NCBI GenBank assembly: GCA_030345135.1
Contig: CP128386.1
Location: forward strand, 3,806,550 to 3,870,549
Direction: 5' to 3'
Source of the DNA: Chitinophagaceae bacterium DXS
GTDB lineage: Bacteria; Bacteroidota; Bacteroidia; Chitinophagales; Chitinophagaceae
DNA length: 64,000 nucleotides
Made by a program: the position numbers and the translations under genes. The notes under the pieces were generated by a model. It ran no database searches. It was not told where the DNA came from and worked only from the letters and a program-made list of their open reading frames with translations. Shown piece by piece: positions 16,356-25,644 of the stretch; position 1 is the first letter of the stretch; each line of letters starts with the position of its first letter.

Positions 16356-17840
16356 ATGCATACATTGCTGCTATACGTATTAAAGATGACAGTTTGCGCT
16401 GCACTTTTTCACGCATACTATTTTTTCTTTTTAAGAAATGAGCGGTTTCATTATTACAACCGGTTCTATTTATTGGCGGGATGTATATTATCGTTGTTGA
16501 TTCCATTGCCCGAGTTGAACTGGTTCACCGTTGAAAGTGACAGCACCAGCACAATTGCATGGATGAACATTTTGCATCAGGCAAAAAATACCACACCAAC
16601 AGAGCCTGCAGCAAGCGTTTCATGGCAATCAATAACCCTGTATATCAGCCTGTCTGTGTCTGCCATTCTATTAATCACCCTTATTTATCGTATCATAAAA
16701 ATTTTTCGTCTCAAGCACCAGAACAACTACGTACGACTGGACGATTTTGACCTGATAAACACTGAGGCACGCGAAGCGCCCTTCTCATTCATGAGGAATC
16801 TGTTCTGGCGGAATGATATAGACTTAGATGATGCTGCCGGCAAACAGATCATGCAGCATGAAATAACGCACATCAGGCAAAAACACACCTGGGACAAGTT
16901 GTTTGTTGAAACGCTTTTATGTGTGTGCTGGTTTAATCCTTTCTTTTGGCTGATGCGAAAGGAACTGTGGATGATTCACGAGTTTATTGCAGACCAGGAG
17001 TCCGTAAAGGACCGGGATGCCTCGGCATTTGCCGCCATGTTACTTCAATCTCAGTTTGGCAAAAGTATTTTTGCACCGGCACAATCATTTAGTTATTCGC
17101 CTGTGAAAAGAAGACTGCTAATGCTTACTATTTCCAAACAAGCCAAATATTCATACACAAGAAAGATGATGATCCTGCCGGTGTTTGGCGCAATTGTATT
17201 GCTTTTTGCCTGTAAACTTCAACAAAAAGAACGATTGGTGAAAGACGAAGTTGCCAGGACAAATGATACACTTCAACCAGCTGCTAAAGACACATTAAAC
17301 ATCCGACCGTCGCTTGAGGATCTGGTCGCAAAAACAGTGACAAAATCGCAAGCGGATACACACAAAACGGCGCAAATTCAAAATAGTGCAAAGGAGAAGG
17401 CTGCTCAACAACAAAAGCTGGCGATAAAAACCAGTATCGATAAAACTTTGGCAACTACAAATAATAGAGAAATCCATGAAGCTAAAACAATACCTGGCCA
17501 AAACATGCTTTCCCAGCAAAAGGGAGCAATAATATGGGGATTTTCTGATAGTGATACAGCAAAGGTTTCAGCCGTTACAATCAAAAGCGCGCAGCAGCCG
17601 TTATTTATTATAGACGGATATGAAAAAGGGAGCGCTGATGTGGCACAACTTGATCCTGCAAATATTGAATCTCTAACGGTATTGAAAGATGAATCTGCAA
17701 GATCGCTGTATGGCAGCAAAGGCGACAATGGCATCATTATCATAAAAACGAAGAAATTATCAAACAAAGGAGAAGCGCCTTTACACATACCACAAACCAG
17801 CAACCGTGTGCTTGATGTAAAAACTTCTGCGACCAATTAA
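16356..17840 (+). CDS. BlaR1-like M56 peptidase with TonB-receptor-plug-like C-terminus
   Basis: The 494-residue protein has membrane helices near residues 1-25, 35-52 and 93-117. A zinc-peptidase core follows (HEITH at 168-172, HEFIADQES near 208-216 supplying the third ligand), then a fourth helix near 265-285 (MMILPVFGAIVLLFAC). A low-complexity Q/K/T-rich linker leads to a C-terminal segment near 415-470 (PLFIIDGYEKG, IESLTVLKDESARSLYG, NGIIIIKTKK). That segment matches the plug signature of the SusC protein in this window (IESMTVLKDAAAASLYG, NGVIVITTKK). The M56 domain likely cleaves the BlaI partner on signal. The plug-like tail would lie in the periplasm as a possible sensor or docking domain, which is inference. 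Confidence 0.88.
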   Translation: MHTLLLYVLKMTVCAALFHAYYFFFLRNERFHYYNRFYLLAGCILSLLIPLPELNWFTVESDSTSTIAWMNILHQAKNTTPTEPAASVSWQSITLYISLSVSAILLITLIYRIIKIFRLKHQNNYVRLDDFDLINTEAREAPFSFMRNLFWRNDIDLDDAAGKQIMQHEITHIRQKHTWDKLFVETLLCVCWFNPFFWLMRKELWMIHEFIADQESVKDRDASAFAAMLLQSQFGKSIFAPAQSFSYSPVKRRLLMLTISKQAKYSYTRKMMILPVFGAIVLLFACKLQQKERLVKDEVARTNDTLQPAAKDTLNIRPSLEDLVAKTVTKSQADTHKTAQIQNSAKEKAAQQQKLAIKTSIDKTLATTNNREIHEAKTIPGQNMLSQQKGAIIWGFSDSDTAKVSAVTIKSAQQPLFIIDGYEKGSADVAQLDPANIESLTVLKDESARSLYGSKGDNGIIIIKTKKLSNKGEAPLHIPQTSNRVLDVKTSATN

Positions 17841-17860
17841 TTATTGTTCGCAGAAGTTTT
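17820..17860. terminator. Bidirectional terminator between convergent genes
   Basis: A perfect 13-bp stem AAAACTTCTGCGA/TCGCAGAAGTTTT. The M56 gene's stop codon is in the loop, so the left arm encodes its final residues. The T-rich flank on either strand lets it serve both this gene and the PKD-repeat gene. Confidence 0.75.
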
Positions 17861-17866
17861 CAATCT

Positions 17867-20800
17867 TTATTTACCGCCCTTTATAAATCTGCGCGTTAAA
17901 GAGATTTTACCAATATAAACATCAACAAAGTAAACTCCGGAAGCATAATTGGCTACATCGATTGTTTGTTGCCAATTAACCGTTTGTTTATCATAGTTTT
18001 TCAGGAAGACAATCTTGCCGTTAAAATCTGTCACACGAACTGTCAGCTTACCTTTTTCATCGTTAGACAACCGCACATTTAATGTGCTTATTGCAGGAAC
18101 AGGAGCAAGCACAAACATATCCGGCACTTCGGTGTGAGACATTCTATCTTTTACTTTAAAGCTAAATGTTGATGTTGCTGATTGTCCTTTATTATCTGTC
18201 ACGCGCAATTCAAGTTTGTAGGATCCGGCAGCCAATCCGGATACATGGATTTCAGAGCTGGAGCTATTATACAGCGCTACCCCGGACGGAGCGTTTAACA
18301 GGCGCCAGCTATACGCCCTGATGGTACCATCAGGATCATATGAAGCACCTCCATTTAATCCTATCACAGAAAGCGGTAAAGTATATACAGAATCGCCCTC
18401 TATGATTGCTATGGGCGCAATATTTACGGTTTGCTGTTTCACAATAAAGTTGACAACAGTATCAGCAATGCTGCCGGCGTTATCTGTTACTGAGAATCTG
18501 AATTTGTAATTGCCCTCCGTAAGGTTATTTATCGTGAGCTCAGGTTTATCCAACCCTTTAGCAGAATAGCCTGATGGACCCGAAATATACAACCACTGAT
18601 ACGTATGTATACTTCCGTCCGGATCATAAGATGCAGAGCCATCCAGTTCTATTGAGTTGTCGGGCAACGTTATAACGGAGGGCGCCTTGACGATAGCGAA
18701 AGGCGATGCATTACCCAGTGCAGGTTTCACCACAAAACTAAAAAGAGCTGAATCGGTATTGTTCTTGTCATCTGTTACAATCAGCATGAATGAATATTCT
18801 CCATCAACAAGATCACTTATACTTATTTCAGCCTGGGTTGTCCCCTGCATTTTAAACTCCGGAGGTCCCGAAACAAATCTCCAGACATAAGACTTGATAT
18901 GACCATCCGGATCATAAGAGGAAGTTCCGTCAAGATTAATAGAATTATCCGGCAACATTACTTCTGATGCTGCTTTGATGACTGCAACAGGCCCTCGGTT
19001 TGCTACCGGTGCGGCACTAACCTGCAAAGTATCAGTAGCTGTTGCAACTCCTCCCTGGTCATCCTTCACTGTTAATCTGAAAACGTACAAGCCTTCGGAT
19101 AGATTACTCAAGGACCACGCAGGACTAGAATTGTCATCCGCATTAAATCGCGCCGGCCCGGAAACATATTGCCATAGATACGATTCTATTTTTCCGTCTT
19201 CATCAAATGAAGCCGAGCCATCAAGCGTTACCGTTTGCTGCGGAAGCGTAATAACGGATGGTGCCCTTATGATGGCAACAGGAAGAATATTTGCTCCTTC
19301 ATTTTTAACAACAAAGTTTGTGATGGCTGTATCTTTCAACCCTATGCTGTTCCGCACAATTACACCAAACCTGTATGAACCCACCGATAATTTCTTTAAC
19401 GTTAGTGTCTGGCGATCAACACTGGCAGTAAAACCCTGAGGACCGAATACGTACCGCCAATCATAGCCGGCGATACTTCCTGAACTGTCATAAGAAAAGC
19501 CGGCATCGAGTACAATTGAATCTTTCGGCAAAACAATCACTGATTCATTCTTTATAATGGCGACCGGTGGTGTTGGACGTTTAGGCCCATTCTTTACAAC
19601 AAAGTTAGTTATGGCTGTATCTTTTAACCCCGTATTGTCCGTTACAATTACACCAAAACGATATGAACCGACGCTTAGGCCATCGATGGACAATGTTGGC
19701 TGACTACTATCTGAAACAGTAAAACCTTTTGGTCCAAAAACATAGCGCCATTCATAGGACTTTATCGTTCCGGTAGAATCATATGATGAGCTTGCATCCA
19801 GGGTAATATAGTTTTTAGGCAGTATAACAAGTGCCTCATTATTTATAACGGCAACCGGAGGCGTTTTTTCCTGCTGTGGATTTTTTACAGAGAACCTTGC
19901 GAAGCCTGTATCCTTTAGGCCTGCACCATTGGTTATAATTACACCAAAGCGGTAAAAACCTTCAGTGAGATTTTTAATTTCAATGACAGGTAGCCTGTCA
20001 TTGACAATTGTAAAGCCCGTTGGACCGGAGATATAACGCCATTCAAAACTGCTTATCCTGCCTGCCTTATCATAAGAAGCACTGGCGTCCAATATTGTCG
20101 AATCCTTCGGTAAAAGAACGATCAGGTCATTGGTTACAACAGCTATGGGCGGCGTAGTTTCCTGGGGAGCTTCTTTCACCACAAAGCCGGAAACAGCGGT
20201 ATCTTTTAAACCCAAATTGTTCGTTACAATCACGCTGAATTTATAGCTTCCCGCAACAAGATTGTCAATCATCAGAGATGGCAATTTATTGTTGCTCATG
20301 GTATATCCTGACGGACCTGAAATATATTTCCATTCATAAGTGCTGATCTTTCCTGAACTATCATAGGAGGCACTTGCATCAAGTTTAATAGAATCCTGAG
20401 GCAGAACGATCACTCCTTCATTTTTAATTATCGCAACAGGAGGTTTCCTAATTTCCGGAGCCGGCTTCACGATAAAGCTTGTTATCGCTGTGTCCTTCAG
20501 TCCCACATCATTGGCTACGATCACTCCAAACCGGTAGCTTCCGGCGGAAAGATGACTAATCATTACGGAAGACTGTTTGTTATTGCTCATCGTAAAGCCC
20601 CAGGGCCCTGAAACGTATCGCCATTCATAAGAACTGATCTTTCCGGCACTATCATAAGAACTGCTTGCATCCAGCAGTATTGAATCTTTGGGCAAAACGA
20701 TCACCGCATCGTTTTTCACAACAGCAACAGGTGGCTTCTTAACCGGTGGAGCGCTTCTGACGATAAAGCTTGCAATGGCGGTATCTTTCAGGCCGGCATC

Positions 20801-22426
20801 ATTGGTAACTGCGACACCAAACCGGTAGGATCCCGGAACCAATTCTTTAACCATAACGGAAGGCGCCTTGTTGTTCGTCAGTATAAATCCGGACGGACCT
20901 GATACATACCACCATTGAAATAAATTGATTTTCCCCGTCTTGTCGTGTGATGCGCTGGCATCCAGCAATATGGAATCTTTAGGAAGAACAACAACCGCAT
21001 CATTTTTTACAACAGCCACAGGAGGCGTTCTTGTTGGTGGTGTATTTACAACCCTGAACGAAGTAATTGCGGTATCTTTTAAGCCGGCATCATTGGTTAC
21101 AACAACCGCGAATTGGTACGTTCCTGCAGAGAGCTTTTCCAACGTTAAAGAAGACTGCTTTCTATTGGAAGCTGAAAATCCCTGAGGGCCTGAAATATAT
21201 TGCCAATTGAAGGCAACTATTTTTCCAAAGCGGTCATACGAAGAGCTGGCGTCCAAAACAATTGAGTTATCCGGCAATTCAATTACCGGATCATTCTTAA
21301 TTATTGCAACAGGTTGTACTCTCTCAATAACAGTTAACGTTTTTGTCAGGGAAGCTGAAATGCCCCGGTTATTGTAAACTGTTAACTTCACCACATATTG
21401 CCCTGCTTGCCTTACATAGAAATAAGTTTTGTCATCATTTGGATTGGTAATATTAAACCCGCCCGGTCCGGATACATATTCCCATTTATAAAACAGCCGT
21501 GACTGATCATCCGAATATGACCCTGAGCCATCCAACAGTATAGGATCTTTACGATTGAGAATTACAGTATCCGGGGCTTTGATTACAGGATGCACTTTTA
21601 CATCTGAGGGTGGCGGCCGCTCGCCGCCTCTTGTATATTGCAACATCCATTCATAAACGTTCAGGCCGTTTGGACGCCAATCAGGATTAAATGTTGTGGA
21701 CCATGCATCGTGCCCGGACTGTTCAAAAATATTCATAATGGGCTGAGGATCCATCGCCGGCTTATAAGAAGTGAGATAGTCGTACCAACCAAGCGTATAT
21801 TTTACAGAAATTTTGCGATCGTATCTGTTATGTGTCATCCATAATGGCAGATTGGTTGAAGCCACATTCTGGCCGCCATTACCTGTAACATTCTGATTTT
21901 GAGAAGCTGTTACCATCGCTGCTACTCTCCCGGCATAAGTACGTGAACTTCCTGCGTAATACATGCACGTACCTCCGCCAAGGCTAATGCCTGTGAGATA
22001 TATGCGGGATTCATCTACCCGGTATTTACGAACCATGTAATCAATGAGCTCGTCAATTTCAACAGCACTCCGGCCAATCACGGTGAGCTGAGGACAAATA
22101 ACAATAAATGAAAATTTTTTACCACCAACAGTAATGGTTTCCGGAAATTTTTTTTCCTTGATTAATTTAGGTATCGCATTTTTCGGCACTTTTTTAAGGG
22201 CATGCTGCGAGCCATCGCCTACCTCATCAATTCCATGGAAGAATATAATCAGTGGATATTTTTCAGCGGAAGAATGATAACCTGCAGGTAGATATTCCCA
22301 ATAACCGTTTATATGTTTTGTTACGGGTGTGGTTATGGGTGTGTTGGTCTGCGCAAATAGCATTCCGCTCCAAGCCAACAACAGCATTAGAACAATTCCG
22401 GCCTTATTAAAATGAGACGTGTACAT
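17867..22426 (-). CDS. T9SS-exported esterase-like protein with 12 PKD-like repeats
   Basis: The 1519-residue protein has a signal peptide (VLMLLLAWSGMLFAQ) and an alpha/beta-hydrolase domain at about 30-265. The triad is visible: GISLGGG with Ser148, NRYDRK with Asp203, SGHDAW with His239. The fold resembles PHB-depolymerase/feruloyl-esterase-like enzymes. Twelve repeats of about 90 residues follow, each marked by LP.DSI.LDASSSYD and a W.Y.SGP motif, resembling PKD domains. The last 85 residues (LAPVPA, VRVTDFNGKIV, ASGVYFVDVYIG, RRFIKGGK) form a type A T9SS sorting signal. A secreted or surface-held esterase is expected, with substrate unknown. A shorter paralogue follows on the same strand. 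Confidence 0.88.
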   Translation of the reverse strand: MYTSHFNKAGIVLMLLLAWSGMLFAQTNTPITTPVTKHINGYWEYLPAGYHSSAEKYPLIIFFHGIDEVGDGSQHALKKVPKNAIPKLIKEKKFPETITVGGKKFSFIVICPQLTVIGRSAVEIDELIDYMVRKYRVDESRIYLTGISLGGGTCMYYAGSSRTYAGRVAAMVTASQNQNVTGNGGQNVASTNLPLWMTHNRYDRKISVKYTLGWYDYLTSYKPAMDPQPIMNIFEQSGHDAWSTTFNPDWRPNGLNVYEWMLQYTRGGERPPPSDVKVHPVIKAPDTVILNRKDPILLDGSGSYSDDQSRLFYKWEYVSGPGGFNITNPNDDKTYFYVRQAGQYVVKLTVYNNRGISASLTKTLTVIERVQPVAIIKNDPVIELPDNSIVLDASSSYDRFGKIVAFNWQYISGPQGFSASNRKQSSLTLEKLSAGTYQFAVVVTNDAGLKDTAITSFRVVNTPPTRTPPVAVVKNDAVVVLPKDSILLDASASHDKTGKINLFQWWYVSGPSGFILTNNKAPSVMVKELVPGSYRFGVAVTNDAGLKDTAIASFIVRSAPPVKKPPVAVVKNDAVIVLPKDSILLDASSSYDSAGKISSYEWRYVSGPWGFTMSNNKQSSVMISHLSAGSYRFGVIVANDVGLKDTAITSFIVKPAPEIRKPPVAIIKNEGVIVLPQDSIKLDASASYDSSGKISTYEWKYISGPSGYTMSNNKLPSLMIDNLVAGSYKFSVIVTNNLGLKDTAVSGFVVKEAPQETTPPIAVVTNDLIVLLPKDSTILDASASYDKAGRISSFEWRYISGPTGFTIVNDRLPVIEIKNLTEGFYRFGVIITNGAGLKDTGFARFSVKNPQQEKTPPVAVINNEALVILPKNYITLDASSSYDSTGTIKSYEWRYVFGPKGFTVSDSSQPTLSIDGLSVGSYRFGVIVTDNTGLKDTAITNFVVKNGPKRPTPPVAIIKNESVIVLPKDSIVLDAGFSYDSSGSIAGYDWRYVFGPQGFTASVDRQTLTLKKLSVGSYRFGVIVRNSIGLKDTAITNFVVKNEGANILPVAIIRAPSVITLPQQTVTLDGSASFDEDGKIESYLWQYVSGPARFNADDNSSPAWSLSNLSEGLYVFRLTVKDDQGGVATATDTLQVSAAPVANRGPVAVIKAASEVMLPDNSINLDGTSSYDPDGHIKSYVWRFVSGPPEFKMQGTTQAEISISDLVDGEYSFMLIVTDDKNNTDSALFSFVVKPALGNASPFAIVKAPSVITLPDNSIELDGSASYDPDGSIHTYQWLYISGPSGYSAKGLDKPELTINNLTEGNYKFRFSVTDNAGSIADTVVNFIVKQQTVNIAPIAIIEGDSVYTLPLSVIGLNGGASYDPDGTIRAYSWRLLNAPSGVALYNSSSSEIHVSGLAAGSYKLELRVTDNKGQSATSTFSFKVKDRMSHTEVPDMFVLAPVPAISTLNVRLSNDEKGKLTVRVTDFNGKIVFLKNYDKQTVNWQQTIDVANYASGVYFVDVYIGKISLTRRFIKGGK

Positions 22427-22607
22427 GCAGCATTTTTTAGCATTCTGCGATCACCATTCAAAGCCTTTAGGGCTATTCCTTAATTAAGCTGCCTGAAAAA
22501 TACATTGTTCTCCTGATTTTGGCGGTATATCCTTCCCGGATTCTTATATGCCTTTTTCACTAATACTTAATTAAATGGGTTTCTTTCAGAGGTTGATGCT
22601 GAGCTTT

Positions 22608-25424
22608 CTACTTAATAAATCTTCCTCTAAAAAACTCTTTTCCTACTATCACTTCCACAAAATAAGAACCAGTAGCAAGGTTTGCAACATTCATAATCGT
22701 TTTCCAGCTGGCAGTTGCTTTAGTCTCATTTTCTTTACGCACAACAATCCTGCCATTCATATCTACTATACGGATGCTTAGTTTACCGGTCGTGCTATCA
22801 TTGAGGTATACGCCAAGGTATGAATTAGCCGGTACAGGTGCAAGCGTTAAACCTGGCTTTGTTACAATTTGCAAAGAGGGCATACCGGGGTCGCCACCAC
22901 CCTGCTTTCGGAGTACCAAAAAGTTAATGCTGTCCGCAGCGGAAACACCATGGGAATTGTATACAATCAGTTTGAAAACATATGCACCTTCACTAAGATT
23001 CTGAATGGTTAAATCAGGAAGTGTAGTATCGGAAACGGAAAAACCTTGTGGACCAGAAACATATTGCCATTTGTAAGATGTGATACTGTCGCCGGAGGAA
23101 TATGAATATCTTCCATCCAAAGACAGTGAATTAACCGGCAGCACAATTGTAGAACTACCAAAAATTACAGCGACCGGTGGATTTGTTTGGTAGGAGCGGG
23201 AAACGTCAAACCTGAATGTATCTTGTGCTATCTTTCCGAGATCGTTCGTCACCGTTAAGCTAATCGTATAAATGCCCGTACTAAGATTATGAAGTGTGAT
23301 GGATGGGCTAAGTGAATCTACAATACTTAGTTCCGTTGGTCCGGAAATAAACTTCCACAAGTACTTACGGATATTGCCGCTCAGATCATAAGAAGACAAA
23401 CCGGTAAGCCTCACGGAATCAGCAGGCAAGTTAACAAGCGTATCTCCCTGGATGATTGCAACTGGTTTCTTTTGTGCTGGCAGACTATCTGGTCTAACCA
23501 AAAAACTGAAAGTGTCAGTTGAAGATCCGCCCTGGGAATTCATGACAGTTAGCGAAATAACATACATGCCCACAACAAGACGATTGATATTTACCGATGA
23601 TTTGGAAGAATCGCTTATGCCAAAGCTTTGAGGACCTGCAACATATTGCCATTTATAAGATGTAATGGCTGCAACGGTATCGAACGACGCATTGCCACTC
23701 AACACAATTGAATCCACAGGCAACGTAACAAGTGTATCGCCTTTGATAATTGCAACCGGTTTAACTGGCGGTTTTGGCGGATGCACGACAAATCTAAATG
23801 TATCGGAAGCAAAGCCTCCTCCTGAGTTTCCCACTGTTAATGTAAAGGTGTAACTACCCTCCACCAAATGATGCAGTTTTAATTGCTCATTCGTCCCGCC
23901 GCCAAATGTATAACTGAATGGCCCCGATATGTATTGCCAGTTATATGAAGTAATATTACCGACTGTGTTGAAAGATGACGTTCCGCTAAGTGTTAATGAA
24001 TCAACAGGTAAAGTAATTGCTGTATCCCCTGTAATAACAGGTATTGGCTTCACAGGCGGCAGCACTTTAAAACTAAAAGTATCAGAAGCAGTTTCTTTCC
24101 GGTTATCTGTTACCGTAAGTGCAAAACTATACGAGCCTTCAACCAGACGCTGCAGATGCAGAACGGGCCCTGAGACATCTTTTACATTGTCATACGCTTT
24201 AGGTCCGGAAACCTGTTGCCATGCATACGAAACAATATATCCATCACTATCATGCGATGAAGTTCCGTTAAGACTAACCGAATCAACAGGTAAAGTGATT
24301 AACGAGTCAGCAGAGACAACTGCAACGGGCAGCATATTTCTCACCACAACCACACGTTTGTTTGTACTGAACATTGTGCCCGAACTGTTTTTAACTGTCA
24401 GTCTAAAAGTATATAAACCAGGAAGCAGATTTTGCACAGATGTTATTGGCGTTGCCTGGCTTTGAAATGATGGGTGGCCCGGGCCATTAACATATTGCCA
24501 TTCATAAGAAGCTATTGGCATAATGCGCCCCCCGGTTGACGAGCTTCCGTTAAGCACAATCGAGTTGACAGGAAGATAAACTGTATCAGGTGCAGTTATA
24601 CTGGGATGTAAAGAGTCAATCTGCCGCCGATACTGCAGCATCCATTCATAAATATTCAGTCCCCGGGGTCGAAATTTCGGACTAAACATATGTGACCATG
24701 CATCGTGACCGCTTGTATCAAATATATCAAGCAACGGTTGTGGCTGATAAGCTGTTTTTTTAATGCGGTCTACCCAATCAGTTGTGGTACTTGGAAGAAC
24801 TACGTGGTCTCCTTTATTTACTGCAAACCAGATCGGCAATTCGGTTTGCATGAGATTTTTTAAAGGAACATCCCTTACTACCAGGTTTTGCGAAGCAGTG
24901 GCAAATGCGGCAAACCGGTTGCTTCCCATAGTAGAATCGGTGCAATAAAACATTGCAGTGCCCCCTCCATAACTGAGCCCCATGATGTACATTCTGCTTT
25001 GGTCTATGTTATAGCGCGAAACAACACTATCAACAAAATCATCAATTTCTGTCCATGTTCTCCCGGAAACAGAAAGTTGCGGGCAAATGATCACAAATTG
25101 AAAAGTGTCTTTATTTACAATGAATGAATCAGGAAATTTTTTGTATGCAATCAGCCTGGGAATATCATTTTTCAACAACTTTTTCAAATCGTAAAAATCG
25201 CCATTGCCTATTTCTCCTATTCCATGAAAGTAAAGCAGCAGCGGATATTTTTTGGGAGATGACGAATCATATCCATGCGGTAAATATTCCCAATAGCCAC
25301 CGATATGCTTGGTAATGCGTGCGGTTACAGGAGTAAAAGTCTGTGCTGCTGTTCTTATGGAAAAAGCAGCTATCAATATGAGAAAAAATGGCATATGAAC
25401 TTTGCTGACGTAAAGTTTCTTCAT
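22608..25424 (-). CDS. T9SS-exported esterase-like protein with 6 PKD-like repeats
   Basis: This 938-residue paralogue of the neighbouring 1519-residue protein has the same order: signal peptide ending near residue 28 and a hydrolase domain with GLSYGGG (Ser151), NKGDHV (Asp206) and SGHDAW (His240). Six PKD-like repeats follow (LPVDSV.L.G.SS.D and W.Y.SGP marks). It ends in a type A T9SS sorting domain (LAPVPANSYLGVYL, IRIVDMNGRIVV, LATGSYFVEVIVG). The hydrolase halves align throughout (HI.GYWEYLP.GY, FHGI.E.G, VI.CPQL). It lies upstream of its paralogue with 181 bp between, so both may be transcribed together. Repeat number, not the enzyme domain, accounts for most of the size difference. 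Confidence 0.88.
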   Translation of the reverse strand: MKKLYVSKVHMPFFLILIAAFSIRTAAQTFTPVTARITKHIGGYWEYLPHGYDSSSPKKYPLLLYFHGIGEIGNGDFYDLKKLLKNDIPRLIAYKKFPDSFIVNKDTFQFVIICPQLSVSGRTWTEIDDFVDSVVSRYNIDQSRMYIMGLSYGGGTAMFYCTDSTMGSNRFAAFATASQNLVVRDVPLKNLMQTELPIWFAVNKGDHVVLPSTTTDWVDRIKKTAYQPQPLLDIFDTSGHDAWSHMFSPKFRPRGLNIYEWMLQYRRQIDSLHPSITAPDTVYLPVNSIVLNGSSSTGGRIMPIASYEWQYVNGPGHPSFQSQATPITSVQNLLPGLYTFRLTVKNSSGTMFSTNKRVVVVRNMLPVAVVSADSLITLPVDSVSLNGTSSHDSDGYIVSYAWQQVSGPKAYDNVKDVSGPVLHLQRLVEGSYSFALTVTDNRKETASDTFSFKVLPPVKPIPVITGDTAITLPVDSLTLSGTSSFNTVGNITSYNWQYISGPFSYTFGGGTNEQLKLHHLVEGSYTFTLTVGNSGGGFASDTFRFVVHPPKPPVKPVAIIKGDTLVTLPVDSIVLSGNASFDTVAAITSYKWQYVAGPQSFGISDSSKSSVNINRLVVGMYVISLTVMNSQGGSSTDTFSFLVRPDSLPAQKKPVAIIQGDTLVNLPADSVRLTGLSSYDLSGNIRKYLWKFISGPTELSIVDSLSPSITLHNLSTGIYTISLTVTNDLGKIAQDTFRFDVSRSYQTNPPVAVIFGSSTIVLPVNSLSLDGRYSYSSGDSITSYKWQYVSGPQGFSVSDTTLPDLTIQNLSEGAYVFKLIVYNSHGVSAADSINFLVLRKQGGGDPGMPSLQIVTKPGLTLAPVPANSYLGVYLNDSTTGKLSIRIVDMNGRIVVRKENETKATASWKTIMNVANLATGSYFVEVIVGKEFFRGRFIK

Positions 25425-25593
25425 TAGACTTTATCATTTTAAAAATGATTCAGGCAAAATGCAATCGGGGACATTTTTTTCTCAATTAAATATTGGATCA
25501 GAATTTCTCAGAGGGAGGAATAAATAAGTGGAGATTGAGTATTAAAAATAACATTTCTTTTATAACATATACATTAAAATGCCGTTATTACAC

Positions 25594-25624
25594 AAAAAAT
25601 GCCGGCGTTTGGCCAGCATTTTTA
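25594..25624. terminator. Terminator downstream of purM
   Basis: An imperfect stem AATGCCGGC / GGCCAGCATT around a short loop, flanked by A6 on the left and T5 on the right. On the minus strand it follows the purM stop and ends in T6. It could also serve any plus-strand readthrough. Confidence 0.65.
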
Positions 25625-25644
25625 TATTGAAGAAATAAAATTAT

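Noticed and set aside
15980-17840. Beta-lactam resistance operon
   Set aside because: BlaI plus M56 is present, but no beta-lactamase or penicillin-binding target gene is nearby and the M56 protein lacks a penicillin-binding sensor domain, ending instead in a plug-like segment.
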